Shown here one piece after another: positions 24,118-32,082 of a stretch of DNA of 56,641 bases (its first letter is position 1; every line of letters starts with the position of its first letter). A program made the translations under genes and the position numbers. The notes beneath the pieces are model-generated. The model was not told the DNA's origin, made no database searches, and saw only the letters and a list, made by a program, of their open reading frames with translations. The stretch lies in contig NZ_QWEO01000014.1 of NCBI RefSeq assembly GCF_009936035.1, positions 1 to 56,641 on the forward strand, read 5' to 3'. The stretch comes from Neglectibacter sp. X58 (GTDB lineage: Bacteria > Bacillota > Clostridia > Oscillospirales > Acutalibacteraceae).

Positions 24118-24591
24118 TCATTCTCCCGCCCACAGGCCGCCAATCTCCTCCGGCGCCTGCCACTCCCGGGAAAACTGCCAGCAGACCACTGTAAAGCCTT
24201 TCCCCTCATGATCCGCCGCATCCGCAAAGTCCAGCCCAATCCGCAGCGTCTGGCTGTCATGGCTCAGTTCTTTCCAATAAACCCCGTTTTCGTCCTTCTC
24301 CATCCCCAGCGCAGACAAGGCTTCCTGCGTAAATCCATAGATTTTATATGATACACCGCCTGTTACCTTTGTCACAAACTCTTTGCCAGCCGCCTCTGCC
24401 GCTTCCTGCAAAAATGCCTGGCCCTCTGCCTCCAGCTCATACCGCTGCTGGGTAGAGGCCGCCAGCTTCTGCGCCATAGCCAGATCCGCCCGGGCAGTGG
24501 AAAAGGTGAGCAGGCCCAGCACTGTCATGCAGATGGCCACCACCGTGAGCAGCAGGGCCAGCGGCCCTAAACGGACAGGTATATGCTTCAT
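24118..24591 (-). CDS. Pseudopilin-like membrane protein 4
   Basis: 157 residues. Short basic start, one N-terminal helix (LGPLALLLTVVAICMTVLGLLTFSTA), then an extracytoplasmic domain with an alpha spine (AMAQKLAASTQQRYELEAEG) and beta sheet. This shape is that of minor pilins, though no clear prepilin-peptidase G-F site is seen. It overlaps the preceding gene by four bases (ATGA), so it is translated with it. I do not recognise a named family. It is probably a subunit of the type IV pilus or type II-like structure encoded with GspF and PilT. Confidence 0.6.
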   Translation of the reverse strand: MKHIPVRLGPLALLLTVVAICMTVLGLLTFSTARADLAMAQKLAASTQQRYELEAEGQAFLQEAAEAAGKEFVTKVTGGVSYKIYGFTQEALSALGMEKDENGVYWKELSHDSQTLRIGLDFADAADHEGKGFTVVCWQFSREWQAPEEIGGLWAGE

Positions 24592-25022
24592 GCCCCGTCA
24601 CCCCCTCTATAGGCCCCGGTGCGCAGGATGTACACAGGCTCTGTCCCGTTCTGCCAGTATACGGCAATTTCGCTTTCCACCAGCCTGCCCTCCTCCTGCC
24701 AGGACACATCCACACAGAAATCCCCGTCCCAGCGGGGCTGCATATCCCTGCTGTACCAGGCCCGCACGCCGCCGTCAGCCTCCTGCTGGGCATTGTCCCC
24801 CTGGTTCAAAAGGGCCAGCAGCTCCTGGGGGCTTTGGGCCGCCCCCACCAGCTCGGCGGCGTTTTCCGCCAGACACACCGCCCGGGTGAGCACCTGGGCT
24901 TGCCCGCTCTCCTCTTTGGCAAAGGCGAAAATCCGGGTGAGGGTGAGTATAACGCCCAGGAACACCAGGATGAGCACCAGCAGCTCAATATAAAAAGCTG
25001 TTATCCCCTGTTTACGATTCAT
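24588..25022 (-). CDS. Pseudopilin-like protein 3
   Basis: 144 residues from the ATG at 25022. The N-terminus MNRKQGITAFYIELLVLILV resembles a class III/type IV prepilin: a short basic leader, a Gly before the hydrophobic stretch, and a Glu (YIE) near position 5 of the mature helix, where pilins carry Glu5. The rest is a small beta domain (DVSWQEEGRLVESEIAVYWQ). It overlaps the upstream gene slightly. It is likely a minor pilin needing a prepilin peptidase encoded elsewhere. Confidence 0.6.
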   Translation of the reverse strand: MNRKQGITAFYIELLVLILVFLGVILTLTRIFAFAKEESGQAQVLTRAVCLAENAAELVGAAQSPQELLALLNQGDNAQQEADGGVRAWYSRDMQPRWDGDFCVDVSWQEEGRLVESEIAVYWQNGTEPVYILRTGAYRGGDGA

Positions 25023-25500
25023 TCCCACACCTCAAAACAAGGCCGCTGCGCAGGCGCAGGGGCACCTCCCCCCCGTCTGTCACCACGTAGGCCAGCCCGT
25101 CCCTTTCCTGAATCTCAAAAAGCGCCGTCTCTCCCAGCACCTGGGCATCCTCCGGCTGCAAAGGCCCGTCCACAGGGCCATAGTCCTCCAAAAGCTGCCC
25201 CTCCCACTGGTAGATGCGCAGGGCATAGCCGCTGTCTCCGTCCGCAATGGTCAAAAGCGCCCCGTTCAGCCCGTCCTGCTCTGTGCAGGCTTCCCAGGAC
25301 AGCGCCCCTGCCCTGTCGTTTGCTTTCAGGCAGGTGGAAAGATAGCTTACCAAAGCCCGGGTGCGGTTGTTCTCCCCCTGGCCCTCCACTGTTTCCCGGT
25401 AGGTGGCGGCCCCAAAGGTGACCAGCAGGAAAAATCCCGCCAGGAACAGTCCGGCTATGCCCAGGGTGAAAAACCCCTGGGAAAAGCTTCCCCTTTTCAC
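25012..25500 (-). CDS. DUF4860-like pseudopilin protein 2
   Basis: 162 residues from a GTG at 25500. Starts with basic residues, then GFFTLGIAGLFLAGFFLLVT, a membrane helix. The ectodomain (LVSYLSTCLKANDRAGALSW, TIADGDSGYALRIYQWEGQL, GLVLRCGNE) fits DUF4860, a family found next to type II secretion F genes in Clostridia. It has two Cys in the N-terminal half that might pair. It is co-transcribed with the two genes that follow. Confidence 0.65.
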   Translation of the reverse strand: MKRGSFSQGFFTLGIAGLFLAGFFLLVTFGAATYRETVEGQGENNRTRALVSYLSTCLKANDRAGALSWEACTEQDGLNGALLTIADGDSGYALRIYQWEGQLLEDYGPVDGPLQPEDAQVLGETALFEIQERDGLAYVVTDGGEVPLRLRSGLVLRCGNES

Positions 25501-25626
25501 ATGTACCAGCTCCCTTCCGGCCTGTTTTTGAAAGATGACAAATGATTACAAAAGATTACAAGTAGTTTACAAAGCAGCAGGTTTTTGCCAAATTTTCCCA
25601 TGTTTAACAGTTTGTTCATCATTCTA
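25501..25626 (-). other. AT-rich gap inside the pseudopilin cluster
   Basis: 126 bases with three GATTACAA-like repeats (25545-25570). A frame of about 40 codons from an ATG near 25619 (MMNKLLNMGKFGKNLLLC) exists but has no recognisable feature. It may be an internal promoter region for the last three genes. Confidence 0.3.
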
Positions 25627-25968
25627 CTACGGAATTAAACCCGTTTCCTGCCTGGGGCGGGGCACCACCGTCACCTCCGGGGGCAGGTTTACGGCGAACA
25701 CATCGTACACCACGTAAAAGTCCTCCCGGTTTATCTGCAAGCCATAATTTTCCTCCAAATGTTCCAGGGTGGGAGGATAGGCCCCCTCCACCGCATAACA
25801 CTGCATGGCGCTTTGCCGCACAGCGTTTTTCACAGCCTGCGCCCCTTCTTCCTCCATCTCCTGGCGGGAAAGCCCCCTTCCCTGCCAGAAAACCAGCGCC
25901 AGAACTGCTGCCAGGGCAATCCCGCACAGTATAAGGGGCCAGCGCCGCCTTTTTTTATCTATGTACAT
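25627..25968 (-). CDS. Pseudopilin-like protein 1
   Basis: 113 residues. Basic start KKRRRWP, one helix (LILCGIALAAVLALVFW), then a helix AVKNAVRQSAMQCYAVEGAYPPTLEHLEENYG and a short beta tail with IPP-like prolines. The AVEG-YPPTLE stretch is typical of GspG/PilE-like (pseudo)pilins, where the disordered loop follows the long helix. It starts 10 bases after the GspF gene. No prepilin cleavage site is evident, so it may be an anchored assembly protein. Confidence 0.6.
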   Translation of the reverse strand: MYIDKKRRRWPLILCGIALAAVLALVFWQGRGLSRQEMEEEGAQAVKNAVRQSAMQCYAVEGAYPPTLEHLEENYGLQINREDFYVVYDVFAVNLPPEVTVVPRPRQETGLIP

Positions 25969-25978
25969 AGCCCGCCCC

Positions 25979-27022
25979 CTAGCCGATGGAGTTCATAATG
26001 CCCAGCAGGGGCAGCATAACGCTTAACAGGGAGATGCCCACTGTCACCAGCAGCACGCCGGAAAGCAGGGGATCCACCACGCCCACCAGGCGGTCTGTCC
26101 GGGCGCCGCACTGCTCCTCTAAAAGCTCTGCCAGCCGCCACAGCACCGGCTCCAGGCTGCCGCTGCGCTCTCCTGCCAGCAGCATCCGCCCGTAAACCGG
26201 CTGGAAAAGCTGTTCCTCAAAAGCAGACTGGGCAATGCTGTGGCCCTCCTCCATCCGGAGGATGCACTTTTTCACCTTTTCCTCTACAGGCTGGCACTCC
26301 GTCATTTTCAGGCTCTCCATCACGGCGATGTCCTGCACCTCGCCGCTGGCCAGGAAGGTGGCCAAAGCGCAGGTGAAACGGTACATGCCCAGCTCTTGCA
26401 GGATGTCCCTCGTAACAGGGATTTTATAGAGCAGCCCCTCTATTAAGGGGCGCTTTTTGCTGTTCCACAGGGTAAGCCCTATAAGCAGGGCCGCCGCCAG
26501 CAGCACCATCACCCCTAAAGCCGCCCAGCAGAAGCCATAGGCCCACTGTATATAGCTGTAGGCGGAATGGGCCAGGCTGCCTGTAAGCCTGTTATACACC
26601 TGGGTGAAGGCAGGCAGCACCATGGTGAGCATCAGCACCAGCACCACAATAATCAGCACCAGCATGGCGGCAGGATAGGTTACGGCGCTGCGCAGCTTTT
26701 CCGACATGGTTTTCTGCCCGGCGTAATACCGGCTTAAACGGAAGAGCACATCCTCCAGCCTGCCGGAGGACTCTCCCGCCGCCACCATTTTGCAGGCATA
26801 GGCCGGGAAAATCCCGGTTTTTTCCAGCGCGCCGGAAAGGCTTCCCCCCTGCTCCAGTTCTCCCTGCACCAGGGCAAGGGCCTGTTCCAGAGGGCCGGGC
26901 TTTTCCTTTTCCTGGCGCAAAAGCTGCACAGCCTCCTCTGTCTGGATGCCCGCCTGCAGCATCATCGCCATGCTTTCGCAAAAAGCGCTGATTCCCAGCG
27001 CGTCCAGCTTTCTTTTTCCCAT
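25979..27022 (-). CDS. Type II secretion/type IV pilus inner-membrane platform protein (GspF/PilC)
   Basis: 347 residues after a GAAGGAGG site. Two GspF domains: residues about 10-130 (CESMAMMLQAGIQTEEAVQL, MVAAGESSGRLEDVLFRLSR) and about 215-335 (FTCALATFLASGEVQDIAVM, MLLAGERSGSLEPVLWRLAE), each followed by membrane helices. It is the platform on which the assembly ATPase works. No GspE/PilB gene is adjacent, which is unusual. It heads the pseudopilin gene run and follows the transglutaminase gene by 29 bases. Confidence 0.88.
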   Translation of the reverse strand: MGKRKLDALGISAFCESMAMMLQAGIQTEEAVQLLRQEKEKPGPLEQALALVQGELEQGGSLSGALEKTGIFPAYACKMVAAGESSGRLEDVLFRLSRYYAGQKTMSEKLRSAVTYPAAMLVLIIVVLVLMLTMVLPAFTQVYNRLTGSLAHSAYSYIQWAYGFCWAALGVMVLLAAALLIGLTLWNSKKRPLIEGLLYKIPVTRDILQELGMYRFTCALATFLASGEVQDIAVMESLKMTECQPVEEKVKKCILRMEEGHSIAQSAFEEQLFQPVYGRMLLAGERSGSLEPVLWRLAELLEEQCGARTDRLVGVVDPLLSGVLLVTVGISLLSVMLPLLGIMNSIG

Positions 27023-27051
27023 AACTTCCTCCTTCGCCTGGCAGGGGCCTG

Positions 27052-28014
27052 TCAGTAGTAATAAACGTCTGTATAGTTTGTTCCGTCCCCCACAAACCCG
27101 CTTTCCTGGCTGTTTGCGGAGAAGGTGGGATCCAGCCGGTTCCAGGTGTTGGATTCCACCTCATACTGTACGGAAACCCACCCGCTTTCCTGGGTGTAGA
27201 ACATATTCCAGGCGTGGTATAAATCGTCGGGCTGCACATAGCCGAACACCATTTTCGTGGGGATTCCCTGGCTGCGCAGCATGGCCGCCGCAAGGCTGGC
27301 ATAGTCAAAGCAAATGCCCGTCCCGGTTTCCAGGGTTTTGTCCGGATCCGGCAGATATGTTTTCTCCACCGTTTTCGCCAGCTCCTTGTCATAGGTGACG
27401 CTTTCGCAGATGTAGCCCAGCACCGCGTCCACCACGCCTAAAGCGTCTGCCTGCCCGGAGGCAATTTCCCCTGCCTTTTTCACACAGGCGGAATTTTCCC
27501 CATAGGGCACATACTGGCTGGGCCGCAGGAAGGGCTGGAAGGGATCCTGTAGGGCCACAGAAGCGCTTGCCTCATAGAGCTTGGCGTATTTGCCCTCTGT
27601 CACCTCCTGCATCACCCGGAAGGTATAGTCCCCGTCCCCGCTTTGCAGGGGCAGGATGGCAGGCGTGCCGTCAGAGCCGATGTTGTACGTGTATGTCGTT
27701 TCCCCTTGCAGCACCTGGAATTTCAGCCTGCCTTCCCCTTGGGCGGAAACCCCCACATACCCCTGGGCTGTGGCGGAAAAATCCAGCAGCACCCCGCTTT
27801 CCCCCTGGGCCTGTTCGCTGTGGAAAGCGGAATCTGCAAAAGCCGGGGCCTGGTAAGGGGTGAAATCCCCTGGGGCGCTTTCCTCCGGGCGGGAATCAGC
27901 CTCCTGGGAAGCCGGTTCCTCTGGCAGCTCCGGATCCGTGCCGGCCTGGGTGACGCACCCCCACAGGTTCAGCAGCAAAAGGAGGGCCAAAAGCCCTGCA
28001 ATCTTCCGTCCCAT
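27052..28014 (-). CDS. Transglutaminase-like lipoprotein
   Basis: 320 residues. Lipoprotein signal MGRKIAGLLALLLLLNLWGC with Cys20 as likely lipid site. The C-terminal half is a transglutaminase/protease core fold: Cys in GTGICFDYASLAAAMLRSQG, His in YHAWNMFYTQESGW, Asp in WNRLDPTFS, so all three catalytic residues are present. Such enzymes crosslink or cleave proteins outside the cell. Sitting between a class B sortase (6-base gap) and the GspF gene, it may modify or crosslink surface fibres. This role is inference. Confidence 0.8.
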   Translation of the reverse strand: MGRKIAGLLALLLLLNLWGCVTQAGTDPELPEEPASQEADSRPEESAPGDFTPYQAPAFADSAFHSEQAQGESGVLLDFSATAQGYVGVSAQGEGRLKFQVLQGETTYTYNIGSDGTPAILPLQSGDGDYTFRVMQEVTEGKYAKLYEASASVALQDPFQPFLRPSQYVPYGENSACVKKAGEIASGQADALGVVDAVLGYICESVTYDKELAKTVEKTYLPDPDKTLETGTGICFDYASLAAAMLRSQGIPTKMVFGYVQPDDLYHAWNMFYTQESGWVSVQYEVESNTWNRLDPTFSANSQESGFVGDGTNYTDVYYY

Positions 28015-28020
28015 GGAACG

Positions 28021-28821
28021 CTACCACCCCCGTCCGTGAGGGCCTACAGGCTCCAGTTTGCCATGGACCACATAGCGGGCCTCCTCGAAATCGTAAGCGC
28101 AGGTGGAAAGCACCACATAGCGCCCGTTGGGATCCATTTCGCCCACCCGGGCGTCAAAGTCCGACAGCGCCAGGTTTTCCTCCAGATACTGGGTAAACTC
28201 CGGCATGGGCGCCCGGAAAATGGAGTATACATCCCCATAGGCAGACACTGTGTGGCCGCTGAACAGCACCACCCGATAGTCTGTGGTGGGGGTGAGCAGC
28301 CACATAACAGGGTGCTCTTCATAATAGCTCTGCTCCCGCCAAAGCTCCAGCCCCGCGAACATAGATCCGTCGTTCATGTTGTGCCCATACAGCACTGTGT
28401 TGGAGTCTGCAAAGTCCGGGGCTGTCTGGGCGTCTGCAAAGATGGCCCCGCAGTTGTCCTCCAGCTTTTCATAGCTGTAATGCAGGTAATATTCGTTGTC
28501 GTCCCCCTGCACTACCGGGTAGTTGATTTTAGTACCCTCGCAGTAAATCCATCCCACCACCTGGGGGTTTATCCCCTGAAGCTTTTCAAAATCCACTGTA
28601 AACGGGGTTAGGGGGCCTTCCCCATCTGTCTGGGACTGGCCCCCGCTGCCTGTTTTAGCGCTATCCGCCTGTTTTCCCTGTGTTGTAAATTCCTCCGCGG
28701 CCTTGGCATATACCTGCTGGCTTTTGGCATACCGCTGCTGGGCCACTAACACAGCCCCGCCCGAGCCTGCAAACACCAGCAGCAGAGCCGCCACCGCAAT
28801 CCATTTCAGCTTTCTCCCCAT
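28021..28821 (-). CDS. srtB: Class B sortase
   Basis: 266 residues from the ATG at 28821. An N-terminal membrane helix (WIAVAALLLVFAGSGGAVLV) and a linker lead to the sortase domain: NPQVVGWIYCEGTKINYPVV, then YYLHYSYEKLEDNCGAIFAD, His in NTVLYGHNMNDGSMF, Cys in VVLSTCAYDFEEARYVVHGK with Arg 7 residues after the Tyr. The catalytic His-Cys-Arg set is complete. Class B enzymes anchor dedicated substrates. The probable substrate here is the VKTGD protein at 30533-31294. The start is preceded by repeat C instead of a normal ribosome site. Confidence 0.88.
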   Translation of the reverse strand: MGRKLKWIAVAALLLVFAGSGGAVLVAQQRYAKSQQVYAKAAEEFTTQGKQADSAKTGSGGQSQTDGEGPLTPFTVDFEKLQGINPQVVGWIYCEGTKINYPVVQGDDNEYYLHYSYEKLEDNCGAIFADAQTAPDFADSNTVLYGHNMNDGSMFAGLELWREQSYYEEHPVMWLLTPTTDYRVVLFSGHTVSAYGDVYSIFRAPMPEFTQYLEENLALSDFDARVGEMDPNGRYVVLSTCAYDFEEARYVVHGKLEPVGPHGRGW

Positions 28822-28899
28822 ACATCGCCATGCGATACAGGTTTCGCACAAAAGGCCATTTAAAAAACAGCCCCTTGTGCCCGGTACCGTTCCTTTCTT
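28822..28899 (-). repeat. Leader repeat C, copy 3 (upstream of srtB)
   Basis: On minus: GAAAGGAACGGTACCGGG, then GCACAAGGGGC...GGCCTTTTGTGC, a hairpin, ending TATCGCATGGCGATGTATGG at the srtB start. Hairpin ends GCACAA/TTGTGC differ from copy 4 (GCGCAAA/TTTGCGC) on both arms, so pairing is kept. Confidence 0.65.
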
Positions 28900-28985
28900 C
28901 TGTTTTTTTATGTACCGCCATAGGGAACCTGCGCAAAAAGCTGTGAAAAACAGCCCTTTGCGCCCAGCACCGTTCCTTCCCTTTA
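28900..28985 (-). repeat. Leader repeat C, copy 4 (tandem with copy 3)
   Basis: On minus: GGAAGGAACGGTGCTGGG, then GCGCAAAGGGCTGT...ACAGCTTTTTGCGC, followed by TATGGCGGTACATAAAA. It is about 85 bases from copy 3 and in the same direction. No start codon of a gene follows it directly, so it may be the result of a tandem duplication. Confidence 0.65.
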
Positions 28986-29005
28986 TTTTTCACGCCGAAC
29001 GCTCT

Positions 29006-29527
29006 CTATCGGTAATCCTCCGCTTCGCCGCTCTCCCTGGCCCGCTGGCGTATCCTGCCTCCCAGTATGTTCAGCATGGCCCCGCAGGCGGCAAAGCATA
29101 TCACGTATATTTTGCCCACTGTGGTGGAAAACAGCACCAGCATAGCGCCCAGGTAAGGGAAATGCCGCTCTACCCGGCCTATCAGCTCCCTGTAGGCTAC
29201 CGGGTCGATGTCCTTTTGCTCATTGGCATCCCCTTTGGTGACAAGCTGGCCCTCGATTATATTGTTTTCCAGCACCCGGTGTGCCACCACTGCGTCCTCC
29301 CGCCAAAAGGCGATGATTTCCCCTTCCCCCACTTCCTCGGCCGGGACGGGGGAGACATATATCACACTGCCCACAGGGATTTCCGGCTCCATGCTGCCGG
29401 TGACAATGTGGTAAATCTCATAGCCCAGCAGGCGCGGAAGCGTGGCGGCAAGGCTTAAGCCTATCACCAGCACCAATATCAGCGTGCCCAGCACATTGCA
29501 CAGCAGGGCAATTATTTTTTTACTCAT
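29006..29527 (-). CDS. sipW: SipW/ER-type signal peptidase I
   Basis: 173 residues with an N-terminal helix (NVLGTLILVLVIGLSLAATL) and a C-terminal helix. Catalytic Ser45 lies in VTGSMEPEIPVGSVIYV and the second catalytic residue is His83 in DAVVAHRVL. Ser plus His instead of Ser plus Lys marks the SipW/archaeal-ER type. In Bacillus SipW matures TasA and TapA. Here TasA-like proteins lie two genes upstream in the same operon, so they are the natural substrates. It overlaps the upstream gene by four bases. Confidence 0.88.
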   Translation of the reverse strand: MSKKIIALLCNVLGTLILVLVIGLSLAATLPRLLGYEIYHIVTGSMEPEIPVGSVIYVSPVPAEEVGEGEIIAFWREDAVVAHRVLENNIIEGQLVTKGDANEQKDIDPVAYRELIGRVERHFPYLGAMLVLFSTTVGKIYVICFAACGAMLNILGGRIRQRARESGEAEDYR

Positions 29528-30543
29528 AGGTGTTCATCTTCCATGGAAACTTCCTCCCTGTCCCGCCGGAAAAACAGCAGGAACCAAAGGCCAGTGGCAA
29601 TGGCGCCCAGCACCAGCACCCCGGCTGTAATCTTTGTCCACAGGGGGATATTTTGCCAGAACAGCTTTCCTTCCGACTGCAGCTCCATTTGGGAGGGCTT
29701 AAAGCCCTCGCCTGCATTGGCCAAAGGCACCTCGCCTTCATCAATGTCTATCAGCTCCGGCGGCTCTTCCGGCTGGGCCTCGGGCACAGGATTCTCCGGG
29801 ATTTCCGCAGGGGCCTCAGAGGAGGGTTCAGACTCCTCCTCTTCCGGGGCAGAGGAAGGCTCTGCCTCCTCATCCTCGTCGGTGTCAGGCGTGTCTGCCG
29901 GGGTGATGACAGTGGCCCCGGGGCCGGAAGGAGGTATCACCGTTGTACCGCCGCCGCTCGGCGTGGTGCTGGGCTGGGTTATCCGGGTGTACACAAAGGT
30001 GAGGATATTTTCCATGGGGTTGGATGACAGGGTTTTGGTCAGGTTATAGCTTTGGGGCTGATAGCCCTCTATATAAAGGTAGGCCACCACAGGGCGATCC
30101 CCCACGTTGCCCATATAGGTTTCGCTGGGGGCCAGGGTGTTGCCCTGGGCGTCCTGGAAATTCACAGTGTATTCCACCATGTCGCCCTTTAAGCCATAGG
30201 CCACCACATAGTCCTGATCCCTTGTCACCAGGAAGGTGGAAAGCCTGTTGCCAACACCCAACACTTCCTCTGTGCCTTTGCCGCTTTCCCGGAAGCCTTT
30301 TATATAATATTTGCTGTCATTATCCAGGGTAACGGAATAATCCCGCAGGTTCACGCGCTCCCCCGCGGCCTTTTTCTCCGTTATCATGTTTCCCCCGTTG
30401 ATTTTCCCCTGCTGCCCGGCGAAAACGCGGATCGTATAGATATACTGGGGCTTTGCCGCCAGAGCGGGGAGCGTACAGGCGCAGGCCAGACAGAAAGCCC
30501 CCAGGACAGAAAGAAGCCTGAAAAGAATGGATTTACCTTTCAT
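29524..30543 (-). CDS. Membrane-anchored surface protein with MucBP-like domain
   Basis: 339 residues. Signal peptide to about residue 30 (CTLPALAAKPQ). Residues about 125-185 (YTVNFQDAQGNTLAPSETYM, GYQPQSYNLTKTL) resemble a MucBP domain. A long Pro/Glu/Ser linker (about 190-285) follows, then a C-terminal helix (ITAGVLVLGAIATGLWFLLFF) with basic and acidic tail. I see no LPXTG-like motif, so it is held by the membrane helix. MucBP domains bind mucin or self proteins. The linker should span the wall. It overlaps its neighbours by 11 and 4 bases. Confidence 0.7.
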   Translation of the reverse strand: MKGKSILFRLLSVLGAFCLACACTLPALAAKPQYIYTIRVFAGQQGKINGGNMITEKKAAGERVNLRDYSVTLDNDSKYYIKGFRESGKGTEEVLGVGNRLSTFLVTRDQDYVVAYGLKGDMVEYTVNFQDAQGNTLAPSETYMGNVGDRPVVAYLYIEGYQPQSYNLTKTLSSNPMENILTFVYTRITQPSTTPSGGGTTVIPPSGPGATVITPADTPDTDEDEEAEPSSAPEEEESEPSSEAPAEIPENPVPEAQPEEPPELIDIDEGEVPLANAGEGFKPSQMELQSEGKLFWQNIPLWTKITAGVLVLGAIATGLWFLLFFRRDREEVSMEDEHL

Positions 30544-31294
30544 GCCGGCTGCCCTCCTCTCCGCCTTCCCGCTTCTTTTTCACGCTGAAGCAGGCAATAA
30601 TCAGCAGCAGGACGCCGCTGGCCGCCATAAGGGCATATAAGGGCAAAAGGTTGGTTTCATCGCCGGTTTTCACAACCTGGTTGCGGCTGCTGGTGTTGTT
30701 GTCGTTCACCTCGTCCACCGCAAACTCCAGTTCCACGTCCGCAATGGTATTCTGGTACAGATTGTTCTGGGTTTCCCCGTCCAGCGCCACATGCAGTTCT
30801 ACCTTGGCTGTATCCCCGGTTTGCAGGGTGTCCAGATAGAAGAAGTCCTCCATGGAATCAGTGGCCTGGTGCAGCCCCTCTTTTTCAGAGGTTACACCGT
30901 CTGTTTCGCCGCCCACTGTTTCGCTGTCAAAAAGGACATTCACCTTTCCGGCCCTGTCTGTATAGGTGAGCCGGTAGGTATAGGCGCCGCCCTCTGCCAC
31001 AGTGCCGTCCTCCAGGGAGGTGATGGCCTCGTTGAGCATATACCAGTTGGTGGCCTTGCTGCTCTCGTTGCGCAGGTTAATGACAATATCGCTGGAATCC
31101 CCGGGCTGCATACCCTGCACCAGCTTGCTGATACTTCCGGAATCAAAATTGCCGGACATCTTCTTGTCCTTTGTAAAGGTGAGGTACCAATTCTCCTCCT
31201 GCTGGCTGTCTATGGCCCCAGCCGGCAGGCAGAAAGCCCACAGGCACAGGGCCGCGAGCAGCCCTGCCAGCATGGGTTTTGCAAGTCGCTTCAT
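30533..31294 (-). CDS. VKTGD-anchored surface protein
   Basis: 253 residues. Signal peptide (LLAALCLWAFCLPAGA), a beta-rich ectodomain (YLTFTKDKKMSGNFDSGSIS, VQGMQPGDSSDIVINLRNES), then VVKTGDETN, a helix (LPLYALMAASGVLLLIIACF) and KKKRE. The end is a sortase signal of the VKTGD/PKTGD type. QPGDS-IVINLRN matches the donor-like strand of camelysin/TasA-type domains. Probable substrate of the class B sortase three genes downstream. It starts 16 bases after the TasA-like gene. Confidence 0.75.
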   Translation of the reverse strand: MKRLAKPMLAGLLAALCLWAFCLPAGAIDSQQEENWYLTFTKDKKMSGNFDSGSISKLVQGMQPGDSSDIVINLRNESSKATNWYMLNEAITSLEDGTVAEGGAYTYRLTYTDRAGKVNVLFDSETVGGETDGVTSEKEGLHQATDSMEDFFYLDTLQTGDTAKVELHVALDGETQNNLYQNTIADVELEFAVDEVNDNNTSSRNQVVKTGDETNLLPLYALMAASGVLLLIIACFSVKKKREGGEEGSRHER

Positions 31295-31309
31295 GCCTTC
31301 CCTCCTCCT

Positions 31310-32080
31310 TTAGCCCAGGCGCAGGGGCTTGCCATTGGGATGCACATCCACATCCCGGCCCCAGGCGCTGATAATCGCGTCCTCAGCGTTGTGGGTCTGT
31401 ACGGCGTTGGCTTCCACTTCCAGGCGGAATTCCACGCCGTTATAATCATAGGTGGTGCGGGTTACGGTTTTCCCGTCCACCTGCAGGGTTTCCTTTGTCA
31501 CAAATTTCGCCACCCCGCCGTCAATGGTCAGGGTTTTGCTGAAGGGCAGGGCAACCTCCCCGGCAGCCAGCGGCTCTGTATAATACAGTACCAGCCGTTC
31601 CGCTGTGGTGGCAGTTTCGTCCTCTATCCATAAATCCTCATTTGCCCGCTCCAGCTTGATAAGCTCTGGGGAAAGCTCCTGGCATTTTTCCTCTTTTTCG
31701 CCCTTCACCCAGTACCGGTAAATATTCACCCGCACAAATTCGTCAATTTTCCCGCTGTTGCGCACAGTCAGCTCCTCAGGATACGCCTTGCCCAGCTTCA
31801 GGGTTTCCCCTTCTGCCAGCATGTTCCCCAAAAGCCCGCTGCCGCTCTCCTCCCAATTGCCGTCAGCCTCATTGCCGTAATTCCGGTAGGCCACGTCCTG
31901 GCCGTTTTCCACCAGCGTCACGCCGATGTTGTAAAGCTCCACCTGGGATTTATAGGTTTCCGAAAAATAGGTCAGCGCCGCCTGGGCACTGCCAATGCTG
32001 CTGGTGAGCAGCAGGGCCGCCGAGGCAATGAACATCAGCAGGGTGCCGATGGGCAGCGCCTTCCTCCTTCTGTTTTTCAT
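31310..32080 (-). CDS. TasA/camelysin-like secreted protein
   Basis: 256 residues. Positively charged start, then a hydrophobic stretch (LLMFIASAALLLTSSIGSA) and AQAALTYFSETYKSQVELYN with IGVTLVE. This YFS-x-N-GT pattern after the signal is that of SipW-dependent TasA/CalY proteins. TasA forms matrix fibres in Bacillus biofilms. The central region has repeated VRNSGKIDEFVRVNIYRYWV, and the end is ISAWGRDVDVHPNG. No sorting signal is seen. Together with SipW it suggests a second, non-pilus fibre. Family assignment is from the pattern, not alignment. Confidence 0.65.
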   Translation of the reverse strand: MKNRRRKALPIGTLLMFIASAALLLTSSIGSAQAALTYFSETYKSQVELYNIGVTLVENGQDVAYRNYGNEADGNWEESGSGLLGNMLAEGETLKLGKAYPEELTVRNSGKIDEFVRVNIYRYWVKGEKEEKCQELSPELIKLERANEDLWIEDETATTAERLVLYYTEPLAAGEVALPFSKTLTIDGGVAKFVTKETLQVDGKTVTRTTYDYNGVEFRLEVEANAVQTHNAEDAIISAWGRDVDVHPNGKPLRLG

Positions 32081-32082
32081 AC

